From positions 128,960,695 through 129,024,694 of the forward strand of contig CM070904.1 in the NCBI GenBank assembly GCA_036417435.1: a stretch of DNA of 64,000 nt. The letters run 5' to 3'. The stretch comes from Inia geoffrensis (lineage: Eukaryota; Chordata; Mammalia; Artiodactyla; Iniidae). The translations under genes were made by a program, and so were the position numbers. Within the stretch, counting starts at the first letter, position 1. The number at the start of each line of letters is the position of its first letter. Positions 21,430 to 33,107 of the stretch are shown one piece after another. Below the pieces are notes generated by a model, which searched no databases, was not told the origin of the DNA, and was given only the letters and a program-made list of their open reading frames with translations.

Positions 21430-24090
21430 AAGTTAGTGCAGCAGATCGGTACCGTGTGCTTTGTCAGTAGTAAGAAGTTAGCATAACTTTTGTTCCGATC
21501 ACAAAAGCAATATATTCTCTGGGTAGAAATCAGAAGTATAAACAGTAAAACAAACCATCATCGATCCCACAGCTCCTACCGGCCTCAGTAGTTACACTCT
21601 TTGATATTCACATTTCACAGGCTTGCCGATCTAATCGATAAGTTTACCAGTGGAGTCTCTCTTGACTAAATGAAAGCAATCCCTTTGTGCAACTCTCCCC
21701 TTCCCACCCTTCTAAATGGGTTTGTCTCCGAGCACCAAAGTTTGGGTGTATCGGCCAGGCTCCCTTCTCAGGCCGAGTCCCCTTTCCAGTGTATGGTGTT
21801 CTCCATGCCTTCTGTAGGCTGGAGGTGGAGAGAGAAGCCAGCAGTCAGCTAGACCACTGGCTCAGACTGGATTGGCTGTGGTTTGGGTTCCTTGCCTTGA
21901 AAAAAATGAAGGTAATGATTCTCAGTCTGCTGCTCAGAGCACCATAAAAGTTAATGGGTGGTTTGCAAAGCGTTTTGACACCCTTGGGTGGACAGCGGCT
22001 GTACTTTGCGGGGCTGGGGGTGTCCCTTGCTTTCGTCATCAGATAAAACAGTCTATCTCCTACTTGGCCATCCTGACCAGGAAACGCCAGGAGTGACTGG
22101 TGGGGTCTGGAGAAGGTTCCTGGTTCCCTGCTCAGTACAGTCGGCCCAGGCTAAGCCCCTCAGAAAATGGGGGACTTGGAAGGAGACAGAACTCCCCAAT
22201 CCACCTTCCCTGTCTGCTTTCTGCACGTGGGCAGATGTGTAAGGGGGCTTTGACGTTAAGACGGGCCCCAGGATTCACAAGCCTGATGCCCGGCAATCCA
22301 GAATGCCGAGGCCTGCCGATCCAAGAGAGAACAGTTAGTTCTGGGAGAAGGGCTCAGGCTGTGAACAACCCCGGCTTCCTAGGCATTTGTTTTATGGCTC
22401 CCTTGTTTACGAAATGAACAATGACTAGCTCAGATCTGCGGTGCCTGAGAAGCTTCTGTGAGCTTTCATTTTTTTCCTGTTGTCCCAGGCCTCTGGCATC
22501 GTGCTTTACGGGGCTTTTTAAACAATTGGGAGAAACTCATATCATTTGTTAACGTCTGATACCGAAAGCCGGAGGTGCCACACAGGTTGCCTTTTGTTCC
22601 CCTTGCAAAGCAGCCGTGAAGGAAGCTCCTCTTTCTTTAGCAGGTCTCGAGGGCTCCAGTTTGTCATTTGATAGTTTCATTTTTTTTTTTATTGTCGCTC
22701 CCACCAGCCCTTTGTTCTGCCCAATGTCTAGTAGCTGACCACAGCCCAGACACAGGGGGGACCCAGAAAATGGTCTGGACAAGTTGCTGATAAGTGTCCT
22801 TCCGGGGCTCATCGGCACCGTGCCCCGAATTTTCTCCGCGTAGGGGGGAAAGGGGGAGTCTCTCTGGATTTTCTTCTCTGCTGCTGTTTGCTAGCTGGAT
22901 TTCTGGTTACCCAGCAGCCTGGAATTGTTTTCCTGCCGGCTGCTTCAACAGACCTTTTTCTTATTCTAATGGTTCTAGTGTGAGGATAAGAGTTGCTAAC
23001 GTCAATGGGGTTTGCAGCCCGGGTTCTGGGAGGCCACTCCTGAGTTTAAATCCTGGCACTCAGGCCTGTGAAGTGTGGGAGGGTGTGTGCGCTTCCTTCT
23101 TCCCGGGGAGGAGGCCAGCTGGCTTCCCTCAGCTTCTTAAGGGGAACCCTTGGCCCAAACAAGGTTAGGAGTTAACCGCTGTGCTGGGCCCTGGCTGACC
23201 TCACCCCATGCTCGGGGCAAACCTCCATGGCTCCGTGTTTGAGGAACCAGCCCTGTGCCTGCCCGATACTCAACTGAGGAGAAGCCGTTGTTCAGCCAGT
23301 GGGCCTTGCTCCATCCACGTGGGTTTCCCTTAGCTTTGTTATTTTCAAATTTGACACCCGAATTGGGCCACGTTGCAGTTTTTCTTCTGAGAATTGGATT
23401 CAGGCCCCTGGGATATTTCCTAAGGCCCTGGAGATGGACACTAGGACTTCTTTGCCCTGAGGTCACTGCCTGATAACCAGGAACTGGGAAGGGTCACCGT
23501 GTAGCTAAGTAGACTTCACCGTGACTGCGTGGCCCAGAGGGGAACCCGGGGGCCATCCAGTGTTGCACTGGGCGTCCAAGGAGCTGGGTCTCCCGCCTCC
23601 CCAGCTGTTTGCACAATAGAAGCCCCATGTTCTCCCATCACACCCTGGAGAGTAACAAACAAACAGTTCAGCCAGCCCTCACACACAAGGGAACCATCCA
23701 GCCGCTTACTCAGGGTCTTCCGGGGAGCCCCAGTCTGCTTCTCCGTGGGCCCCGAGGGCATCGTGTGTCATTGGACCACGTGTCTGATGCCATGAGTATC
23801 AGCGTCTCAGGGGAAAGTGTGTCGCAGTGTTCAGCCTTTAGAAGGCAAGAGAACGCCGAAGGTATTTTAGGAACAGGGTGTGTGATGTGTTTCTAGGAAG
23901 GGTGAAATTCCTTATCGTGCCTCACTGCTTCCCATCCACCAGGTGTAGAAAGTAGCTTCCCAAACCTTCAGTAAGAAAATATGGGCTTGTGGGAATAGAA
24001 TGGTGTACTGAGTTCAAATAATTTAAGTCGCGATTCGGGGTGTTTTTTAATGGGCATCGCTTGCTGAGGGTTTGTGATAGAGCAGGTCCA
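21430..24090. other. Probable intronic stretch without exon
   Basis: Repeat-poor, moderately GC-rich. The phrase CGATCACAAAAGCAATATAT near 21,495 recalls an old interspersed repeat. No interval has both a convincing acceptor and donor. Confidence 0.45.
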
Positions 24091-24100
24091 GTGTGCACAC

Positions 24101-24306
24101 TTTTTTTTTTTTGCAGTACGCGGGCCTCTCACTGTTGTGGCCTCTCCTGTCGCGGAGCACAGGCTCTGGATGCACAGGCTCAGCGACCATGGCTCACGGG
24201 CGCAGCCGCTCCGCGGCATGTGGGATCTTCCCGGACCGGGGCACGAACCCGTGTCCCCTGCATCGGCAGGCGGACTCTCAACCACTCCGCCACCAGGGAA
24301 GCCCCG
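24101..24306 (-). mobile_element. CHR SINE, minus strand, with target-site duplication
   Basis: The plus strand begins with a T-tract and ends CCACCAGGGAAGCCCC. GTGTGCACAC (24,091-24,100) and GTGTTCACAC (24,307-24,316) flank it. Full length. Open frames of 88-120 residues across it are SINE translation. Confidence 0.95.
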
Positions 24307-24309
24307 GTG

Positions 24310-24450
24310 TTCACACTTTTGTCCTTGCAAAAACAGCTAGGGGTTCCATTTTACAGGGAAGCTAGAATTGAAGTAGTTGCTCCAATCGAATCGTCCCAGT
24401 AAGTGCTTGATTTGATTCTGGACCTGCCTGGGCCCAGAGCTCTTCATCAT
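24310..24450 (-). mobile_element. MIR fragment, minus strand
   Basis: CCATTTTACAGGGAAGCTAG and TTGATTTGATTCTGGACCTG follow the MIR reverse complement. The CAGTAAGTGC inside belongs to the repeat. Confidence 0.55.
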
Positions 24451-26959
24451 AGCTCCCAGTGTGCCAGAACGAAAGAAACGGGTCACAACTTTGGGAGCGT
24501 GAAGACACGGGATGGAGATAGCAGAGTGCCTGCCTCCCTTACACAATGACCAAAGAAAGGTGATGAAATCTTTAAAACCCTAGGAATCTTCGTCATCTAA
24601 ATGGAAAGCAACCCGTTTGCACCTTTGCTCCCCGGGAGCCGTGCCGTTGCGCCCGGTCCGCAAGGTAAAGTTTGATGTATTTGGAAGATTACGATTGTGG
24701 AGGTGGGACAACTCAGACAGAATCTGCTCTGAAGTTTGTCCTTGTACCATGAAAAGAGGGTATTCTGGGCAGATGAGGTTACTAGAATAAGATTAAGATT
24801 ATGGGAAGGCTGTTGAGTAAATGTAAGATAAGGATCCACCTTCCACTTTACAATCAAATAAAGGATATACTAATGAGATTACTCCTACCTGCTCCATCAA
24901 AGCTAGGTCTTCGGGGAACTCTCAGAGCTGACGCCTGGTAGCCCAACTCTTCCGAAAAAATTGAAAAGAATCCTTTCCGTGAAAGGATTTTTGTGGTTCC
25001 GTATTCTTACTAAATCTCCCTCTCATCTCTCTCCCCTTCCCTGTTCTCCCAGTCTGCTTCACTGAGGAATACCCTGCTCTGTTCTTATGAAACAGGGAAG
25101 CCTCCTAAGCTCTGTAGGCCTGGAAGGAATTCACATGTTCCCTTTCCTGGCTTTTTCCATGTTGCAGGTCCCCGAGCCCGAAGTGTGCTGGGCAACCTGC
25201 TCCCCGGAAAAAAACAAAGCGTCTTGATGGTAGCATCCGTCAACTGCCCTGGTGTAAATCCTCCCACCATGGCTGATTTCAAGCTGCCAGTCGGGGCTGG
25301 CAATATTACTAAGTATCTGACAACCTGTGTAGCCAGTTAGAGTGGGCTGCAGCTTGCCTGTCATCGCACTGAGCTCACCAGCACAGCCCCCCTTGTAGAA
25401 TGGATGAAATGGCTGCCTGGCCTCTGTTAGGACCACGGCTGCCCAGGAGCTGTATGTACTGAGAGGATTTGGAGGTCATTGAGTAGCCTAGTTTGGCCAG
25501 CAAGAGTAGAGTGCTTCAAAACTCAGACTCCACATTAAAATCACCCGGGGGATTTTAAAAGCTGCCCAGTGGAATCGGCATTCTGTGTGTATCCAGGGTT
25601 GAACTCCACGGATGTAGCGAATTTGTGTAAGAAGAAAATTAGAGGTGTGGTTTGGGATTAGGCAAGTATTTGAGGCCAAGGAGTTGAACGTTTTCCATGT
25701 GGGGTGAGGGAAGGTTTTCCAGCAGAAGCCTCGGAGTGGAGGAAGGGCCCACATGTTCCCAGTTGCCAGTCGCCAGTCTGACTCCAGTGGCCCTCCACGG
25801 GGGCAGACGACATTGTTTTGCCTTGGTTGCTTCTGCTGGTCTGGAACGGAGATGGGTCTTTGCAGAGGAAGGGGGGGCGGTTCAGGATGAAGTGAGAGAT
25901 CGCTCCTTGGGGAGACGGCTCCTTGGGTGGGTTTGGTGAGCTGACCTCGGATGTTGCAGCAGAGACCCGGCGTCTAGGGGAGCTTCCCAGGACCGTCCAA
26001 GTGAAGAAAGGAGAAACTCAATGGCTGAGGGCCCTTTAAGCGTCTGAGCTTGGTTGCTCACGTAAGCTGATTACTTTTTCTCTGTCATAATTAGCAGTCC
26101 AATTATTTAAAATCTAAGAGCTTCCTTGAGAGGCAGCAAGCGTGTGGGAAGGGGAGTGTCACTGAACTTCTGAGCCAGGCTTGTGAGCAGGAAGGGGCCA
26201 GCCAGGCCCTCAGGTGAAGACTTAAGGAGGCATCACCCTTGGGTTGTACACACGCAGGGTCCGCCCTGCTGGTCATGGGTCGCCCGTGTGAGAGAGGGCT
26301 GGCTCGGGCCTCACTTCCTAGAGCCGAACCCGTGATCGTGGAAGAGCTCACTGCAGCCTTGAGTGTGGAGTGGGCCTGGGAGCATGCTTCTCAGTCACCC
26401 CATGAAGATGGGGCGGGAAGGCCAAGGGGGTGGGGGACAGAAGCAGCTGGAGGTGGGAGAATGTGTACCGCGTGTCCCGGAAGCCCGGGAGAGGCTGGGG
26501 TGTAGAGGAAGGGAGTCCCATGCAAACAGGACAGTTCTGGTTACGAATCATCGGAGATGTAACACCCGGAAGTCTGGGGGCCACTGGGTTTGGCTTGTTG
26601 GAACCATGTGACTGTGGTAGTGGGGAAGCTTCTAGAAAACCAAGGACAAGGGTCATAGGCCACTGAGTTAGTGATAAAAGAAAAAGGACTGTCTTTTGAG
26701 GATATCAAAGCAGGAAGGATCCAGAGTTGTGTCAGAGGGCCTGGGAGGCCTGGCCGGGGGCTGACGGGGTGTTAGGACCAGTGCAGAGTGATGGAGGGTC
26801 CAGTGAGGGGGTGTGGGCGGCCCCGTGGACTATGAGGGATAGAGGTGGGTGGGAGTGGTTGTCACTGGGAGCAACTGGTTAGAAGACTCCCTCGCCCCCG
26901 TGCCTTTTCACCAGCCTTTTCTGGGGGTTGGCTGGGGGCCTCATTTGCCCCAAAGTCCC
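24451..26959. other. Probable intronic stretch
   Basis: No exon accepted. A MER5-like fragment may lie at 25,515-25,640 (CACATTAAAATCACCCGGGG). An AT-rich island at 26,060-26,115 (GTCATAATTAGCAGTCC) stands out from its GC-rich surroundings and may be a conserved non-coding element. Much of the rest is G-rich on the plus strand. Confidence 0.4.
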
Positions 26960-27130
26960 AGCTCCCTGAGGCTCCTCAAGAAAGCCTTTCCTGACTGCCC
27001 AGGCCAGGAGCTGACCGCTCCTTCCTCACCTGTCCGTTGTCCCCCTAGGCGGGGCTCTGCTAGGCACGGGGCTGCATCTTTTTATCTTTGCATCCTCGCT
27101 GCACAGACAGCACATTCCGTGAGCGAAGAA
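26960..27130 (+). mobile_element. L2 3' fragment
   Basis: AGAAAGCCTTTCCTGACTGC, then GCATCTTTTTATCTTTGCAT, matches the L2 3' region in order. Diverged. Confidence 0.65.
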
Positions 27131-27418
27131 GGGCCAGCCAGGATGAAGACCGAGGGTGGTGCCTTTTACCAAGTAACCGGACGGCCGCAACGCTGAGCGC
27201 CTTCTTAGACATCTTCACAGCTAGAAATTACGCTAGAGGATAGAAGTAATTTCTATTAATAATGATCAGCTGACTTGTAAACGCTGTCCAGCGGCCCCCT
27301 CGCAGCTCTGCCCTTTACCGTTTCATTGAGTACGGCTTCCCGCCTTTGTTTACCCGTTCATGCTCTTGCCCTTTTGGAAAGGATTTTAATGTTTATAGCG
27401 TTCGGATACAGAGAAATA

Positions 27419-27887
27419 CAGCTCTTCCTCAACTTAGGATGGGGTTGTGTCCCGATAAATCCATCGTACGCTGAAAATATCGTCAGTTGAAAGTGCATTT
27501 AATTACACCTAAACTACCCAACATCACAGTTTAGCCTTCTCTAACGTAAACGTTCTCCAGACGCTTAGAGTAGCCGACAGTTGGGCAGAATCATCGAACA
27601 CAAAGCCTGTTTGGTAATCGAGTTTTGAATATCTCATGTAATTGATTGAATATTGTACAGAAGGTGAAAAGCAGAATGATTGTCGGGGTGCAGAATCGTT
27701 TTAAGTGTGTCGGTTCCTGGCCCCGACGATCACTCCCTGCCCTGCCCAGCATCATGGGAAAGCGTCAAACCCACATAACGCTAGCTTCCAGAAAAGGGCA
27801 AAATTCAAAATTTGAAGTACTATTTCTACTGAATGCATATTGCTTTCACACCCTCGTAAAGTCAAGAGATGTAAGTCAGACCATCTG
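27419..27887. mobile_element. Near full-length non-autonomous DNA transposon
   Basis: The left end CAGCTCTTCCTCAACTTAGG is partly inverted-complementary to the right end (AAGTCAGACCATCTG). The body carries CCCGATAAATCCATCGTACG, CACAAAGCCTGTTTGGTAAT and TATTTCTACTGAATGCATAT, which I recognise as an old mammalian non-autonomous DNA element repeated genome-wide. No transposase is encoded. Family name not assigned with confidence. Confidence 0.65.
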
Positions 27888-27889
27888 TA

Positions 27890-29470
27890 AATGGAATATC
27901 TGAAAAATGCAGGTACCTTTAAGCATTTTAAAATTACCCTAAGAATCATCGTTTTGACAAGTGGTGTCAAATATTTGTATCTGTCCCTTACAGAAGTAGA
28001 AAATAAAGGTCCGTGTTTGAATTTAACTGGGAATAATGGTTGGAGCTGGTGTATTGATAGCACATATAAGTAATTCATGTAGAGGGCTGGGCCAGGGCCT
28101 GTGATCCAGGGCCACTCGGCAGCCTGTGGTGGCGGTAGTGATGGTGTAAAAGCAGTCACCTACTATGGTCTGGTCTCACTTTTCCTCCCCATCATCCCGT
28201 CCCAAATACCCTCTTGCAGAAGTTGTGGGGTTTTCCCCCTTGTGACTTCAGAAATCAGCATTTGCAACATTTTTAGGAGGACAGCTCTATTCTGGTTTTG
28301 TGCCGGTTGGCAGCCATTTGGCTGTTTCACCTTTATGTGCTGGATTAGGAAACCAAAATTTCAAACTTTGGTCACATTTCAGGCCCGTGTTGGAGTCTTC
28401 TGCACGTGGCTCTTTCTTTTCCGTCAACCAGATATGAAGCGACACGATTTGCACAACTGAAATTCGTTATAGGTGATTCAAGAATTAAGTGACTAACCAT
28501 CCATTGTGTTCTTCTAAACACTGTTTTTTGTACCCAACGCATCGTCAGGGAACAGCAATAGCTGAAATAAGTTTTCACGGACTGGAAGGTGACGAGTGAG
28601 GAGAGGGGTGGAGTCAGCAAGTGACACCCCAGTCCGAGACCTGAGATCCAGAATGGCCCTGGCTGGAAGGCTGGGGGGACCAGCAGCCAGTGGCTGGAGG
28701 CCTCTGTGCCTCTTTGCAAGAAGGCCTTACCTGCCCTAGCTACCTTGGGGGGTGGGGGAGGGAGGTGAAGCATCTTGTGTTCAACATAATGTCTTTTCTA
28801 GATATATGAATTGTTATGGGAAGAGGGAAAGAGTTTGCTGTGATTTTATTCTTTTCTTAAAAAAACCCTGTCTGCTTAAGCCCCGCCCCCCCACCAACCC
28901 CGCAGTTACTCAAGTAATCGTATGTTCCTCTTAGAAACCTTAGAAAATGCAAAAGGAGAAAAAAGTTTCATCAGTGGAATTCTGCCACTCATGGTAACTG
29001 CTCTGGGCATTTTTGTGTCTTTCAGGTATTTTCACATGTAAATCTAGACTCTTTCAAACAAAACAGGATGGTGGAGTGGAAACTTGTTTTTAATTCACTA
29101 GGTACCTGATGTGTAGTAATCCTTCAATCAGTCGTTCATTGTTGAATGAACATTGTGCTTTTTACTGAAAATTGTTGACATATCTCCAGATCAATGAGTA
29201 CAGGTTTGCATCCTGTACTTTGCATCACATTTGTTCGGGGATGCACCCTCTTTAACAAGCCCACATTCATGGACAGTTTCCAGTGGCTTTGAAGTTATAA
29301 ACAGCACTGCAGTGAACATCTTTCAATACATGTTAAGTTTCTTCTTCCAATGAGTTTTGTTCTTTTATCCTTAAAATGTATAAAGAACTTTTAGCTATAT
29401 TAACGGTTGAGTGAACCGTATAATTGCTGCTCAGAAAAGCATGTCCAAAGGTAGTGATATTCAGGAAAGT
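27890..29470. other. Probable intronic stretch with old L1-like fragments
   Basis: No exon accepted. TTGTTGACATATCTCCAGAT and TATAAACAGCACTGCAGTGA near 29,170-29,330 recall a decayed L1. CTCAAGTAATCGTATGTTCC near 28,910 recalls another ancient repeat. Open frames of up to 135 residues on the minus strand are not supported. Confidence 0.4.
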
Positions 29471-29471
29471 T

Positions 29472-29498
29472 CCATCAGTGGAAGGTATTAAGTACTTT
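29472..29498 (-). repeat. Inverted duplicate, copy A (27 nt)
   Basis: This interval is the exact reverse complement of 29,941-29,967. The core AAGTACTTAATACCTTCCAC is read on the minus strand here. Flanks on both sides differ completely from those of copy B, so the duplication is limited to 27 nt. It is neither a simple repeat nor a known transposon end that I recognise. Confidence 0.9.
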
Positions 29499-29940
29499 GA
29501 ATAAGACTTGGGGAACTCTGAGACCAGCCTTAGCCTTGCCGGGACTCCTTTGGGGGGAACTGATTTCTGATCATCAAGAGCGCTAATGTTCTCTACATTG
29601 TGAGCTTTGCGGGCAGGGGTTGGAAGTGCACATCTCAATTTTAGGGAGAGCACGTACATGCCAGTTTCAGAAGCAGTAACATATGGGGGAAACCGTGTGT
29701 CCTAAAACCTAAGAGATGTTTCTGGTGGACGTCTTCAGGGCTCACTCCTTCCCAGAAGCGGACGAGTCTGATTTCCATGCATTCAGCTTCAAGAACTGTC
29801 ACCTCAACCTCCCCAGGGTCCTGTCACTGTGGGCGTTGCGTGATTCATGGAGCTGCGTCCCTTGATGAGCTGCAGTTTGATCTGGCGCATGGTGATGGCA
29901 CAGACTTCACTTTTGAGACCTTTGGGTTCAGTAAGAGGAG

Positions 29941-29967
29941 AAAGTACTTAATACCTTCCACTGATGG
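29941..29967 (+). repeat. Inverted duplicate, copy B (27 nt)
   Basis: Exact inverted match to 29,472-29,498, 442 bp apart between inner edges. It ends at a GTAAGG donor-like site (29,967), preceded at about 29,817 by a polypyrimidine acceptor-like CAACCTCCCCAG, but I do not accept an exon on that basis. Confidence 0.9.
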
Positions 29968-31989
29968 TAAGGCCGTAATTTTCGATTTCTAGCTGTGGTC
30001 TGGTGTCACAGGACTTCTTCATTCTGGCAGGAGAGGGAAGCTGAGTTATGGGTGGAATATTTGTTGGCCTGTGTCCTGCGTGTGGTTTTGCAGGCGGCCT
30101 GGCTGCCTCCTCTGTCTTGGCTCCGAGGTATGCATGAGTCATTGTTCACTAGTGTTAGATGAGGCGCCACTTTTCGGGGCTGTCCTTTCGTGCTGGCTAT
30201 TTGTTCTGGGTGCCAGGTCCACCTCATGGAGTTTTGGGGGGCTTGAGAGCCGGGCCCTCTTGTAACTCTCTGGGACATTGCCCTAGCCGCCGCCCCACCC
30301 CAGCCCCGTTAGCTCGTGTTTGACTTGAACTCATTCATTCCCTCCCTCACTCCGAATCCAGTGTGTGCCAGATGGGCTATGGGGGATTGGGGGGATGGAG
30401 AGACCACCAGGGACAGCCTCTGTGCAGGAAATCGGCCACCAGTGCCCCAGGAGAGGAGGTCAAGTTTCCCCAGGTGTGCTGGGGTTCGGGACTAGCTCCC
30501 CAAAGAAGCCCTACTAAGTAGGGGGACTGGAAGGAATTGGGTGGTGCCCACAGGGGGGACTTGGGGGCAGCGGATAGTTGAGTGAGTGCCAGGAACCGAT
30601 AGGGGTGCCGGCTTTCTGGGAGCACCGGGTGGGGATGTGAGAAGCAGGTGGCAGGTGGCTGGAAGGGCAGGTCCTTCTGGGCTTCAGTCAGCTTTGAACT
30701 TTTATCTCAGGCCACCAGGAAGACGATTACACGTGTGAGCCTGACTTGCAAGGAGCCCGGGAGGTGCGCTGATGACCGTGCCTCCCTTTCACAGCCCTGC
30801 TGCCCCGCAGCCACCTTAGGTTCCCCTCCTGGGGCTCCTGGCGCCCCACTCTGCGACCCACACGGGGCACCTCTCCCTCCTGACCTGCTGTGAGAGTCTC
30901 ATAGAATCATCCGATTGATTAAATGACCAAGCTGTTCAGTTTTAAGAGTTACACTTCTTACCCAAAATGACACTTAGAAACTGAGCCAACTGTCCGGTCG
31001 TTAAAAGAGTCCCAGCATCTTATATTCCAGAAAGGAAAAGGTACTGATGAAGGTGTGGAGATTTTCCAGATAAAACAACATCAGAGGGACCCAGTGAGAC
31101 GGATCAGAGCACCTTGCCCTGGTCAGTTGAGTCCCTGGCGGTCTCTGAGCGTGGCTGTCCCCCCAGGACACGGCTCGGGAGCACAGGCAGGGCAAGTCCT
31201 GGTTTTCCTTGTCAGGTTGCAGAACTCACCAGGCCGGGCAGTCGTTCCCCTCCTGACATCCCCCTTCTCTACCCCACTTGAGTTGGTCGCTGCAGAGTTG
31301 GAGCTTCGCTGGCCTTGTGGAGGATTTCTGTGTTTAACCCACATTAACCTGGCTAATCCTGTGTCTACTTCTGGGGAAAAACTTCTGCTCCAGTCGGACA
31401 ACCAGCTGTCCTCAACTTGCTCGGGGTAACACCGTGACTTTATCAGGGTTAAAAGGGACAGGACTGAAAGCTGGAAAATGATGTCATCAACACCGCTTTT
31501 TCTGTCATTAGTGAAATGGTCAAGAAGTTGGCTGCTTGCTAAATTGAGGGTCATTATTATTCTGGAAAGAAGAGGGGTTATTTTGATGAGCAGGAAAATG
31601 GAAAGAATAGCAATGATTCCCTTGGGGATCCGGTGTTGGCAGCCTGAGAGCAACAGGTGAGTAAGGCATTCAGGACAAAGTGCCGTTACGGCTCAGCAGA
31701 TGCTTGTAAATTAGGCATAAGGGGAAAACTGGAGCATGTGTGCCTTTGAATATGTCAGGTTGTTTGCGGTTGTCCTTTGCCTTCAGGTTTTAGTGCTGGG
31801 AATTGCAGATAGGCAGCTCTGTAGAGCTTGCACACAGGGCTGGAAGGGAGTGAACAGAAATAACAGTGGTTTGGGTGTGAAAACTGGTGGGCAGGTCTGG
31901 GACTGTCATCTCCCGCCCAACCACAACCCCCTCCATTGTCTTTAACAAAACAAAGTAAACTGTAAATTTAACATGTTTTGGGGAGAAAA
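29968..31989. other. Probable intronic stretch
   Basis: No exon accepted. The minus strand has an open frame of 176 residues at 31,123-31,653, and the plus strand has an open segment ending at a GTGAGT donor at 31,655. Neither resembles a known protein. Confidence 0.4.
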
Positions 31990-32190
31990 AGGAGAAATGA
32001 CGGCTAATATTTGTAAAACACCTACAGGCAGTCAGTATACCAGTATACCTCTCACTTACACATGAGAGAGATCCTCCCAAAACGCACAGGGGTAGGTGGC
32101 ATTGTCCACATCTTAACCGATGATGAAACTGAAACCAAGAGGATAGTTATTGTGTCCGTGGACACAGTGAGTATCGGAATATACCAGGGA
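31990..32190 (-). mobile_element. MIR SINE, minus strand
   Basis: GGCTAATATTTGTAAAACAC, GGTGGCATTGTCCACATC and TGATGAAACTGAAACCAAGA follow the MIR reverse complement. Confidence 0.7.
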
Positions 32191-32779
32191 GTAAACTTTT
32201 ATGTGGTCTTTATGCCTGGACATTAACCGAGGGGGTTATTTACCCAAAACATGATTGCCAGGCCGTACATGCAGCCGTCCCATTGTGGATACGTGGACTA
32301 TTGGAGTGGGAGGATTAAGTGCACTGAAAATGACACAAAACCAGATGTTGCCCTGGAGGGTATTCATTCACGAGCACCTGTCAGATCAGCGCTGCCACAC
32401 GCCTCCCACTTCTCGCCCCTGTGAGCCCGTCTTAGACAGCGGCATCTTGTTTTTAATGTTATGTCGACTCTTTCTCACATCCTGCATTTGAGGATGCCTG
32501 TGCCTTGACTCTCTTATCTTCCTTTGAATTACAAGGATACTCAGAAACTTCGGAAATAGTTCTTTTCATTGATGGCAAATAGTGCCCGTATCAAACTAAT
32601 GTAAACCTTGCCTGTCTGCGGAGAAAGCATACATACTCTCCTTAATGAAGCTGACATTACCCTTGATAATAGGAGTAGAATAAAAATATGTAATCCCACT
32701 TTGCTAACAAACTGTGTTTACGTATCCCTTCTCCTTTGGGTCCTTGTCTGGCGTTCTTGCGTAGCACCTTTATGCTGTG

Positions 32780-32990
32780 CTCATAATGATGGTAATAATT
32801 AGGACACCAGTAACATATGCCGTATGCCAGCCAACGTCTTCAGCATTTTACCTCTAAACTATTCATCTTTCCATCCTATGATGGGAGGGACTCTTAGCAT
32901 GTCTGGATCACAGGGAAGCTAGGGTGCCAAAGGGGAAGGGACTTGTCTGACCCATGAGTGCAGAAGCCAGGATTTGGGTCTGAGCCATCA
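32780..32990 (-). mobile_element. MIR SINE, minus strand
   Basis: ATGATGGTAATAATTAGGAC, TATGCCGTATGCCAGCCAAC, GGGACTTGTCTGACCC and GAAGCCAGGATTTGGGTCTG are in MIR order. Confidence 0.75.
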
Positions 32991-33080
32991 ACTTTTACCT
33001 GTTCTGCCCCGCACCGGGGGCCAGGTCTCCCCCAGGCAGGGAAATCCTGGGGCCAACAAGTTGCTTATGGGAACCAGGCC

Positions 33081-33107
33081 GGGGGGTGGGGGGCGGGGGG
33101 CGGACGG
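33081..33107 (+). repeat. G-run tract, G-quadruplex candidate
   Basis: Three G6 runs separated by single T or C bases plus a fourth shorter G run close by. This satisfies the simple four-run pattern for an intramolecular G-quadruplex. A related G6CG6 tract lies near 56,107. Confidence 0.7.

Noticed and set aside
30094..30127. 34-nt interval with a good acceptor (GTGTGGTTTTGCAG) and a GTATGC donor, frame-compatible with the exon at 20,507
   Set aside because: Very short, with a weak donor; joining it onward to the later candidates leads to a stop. Likely chance.
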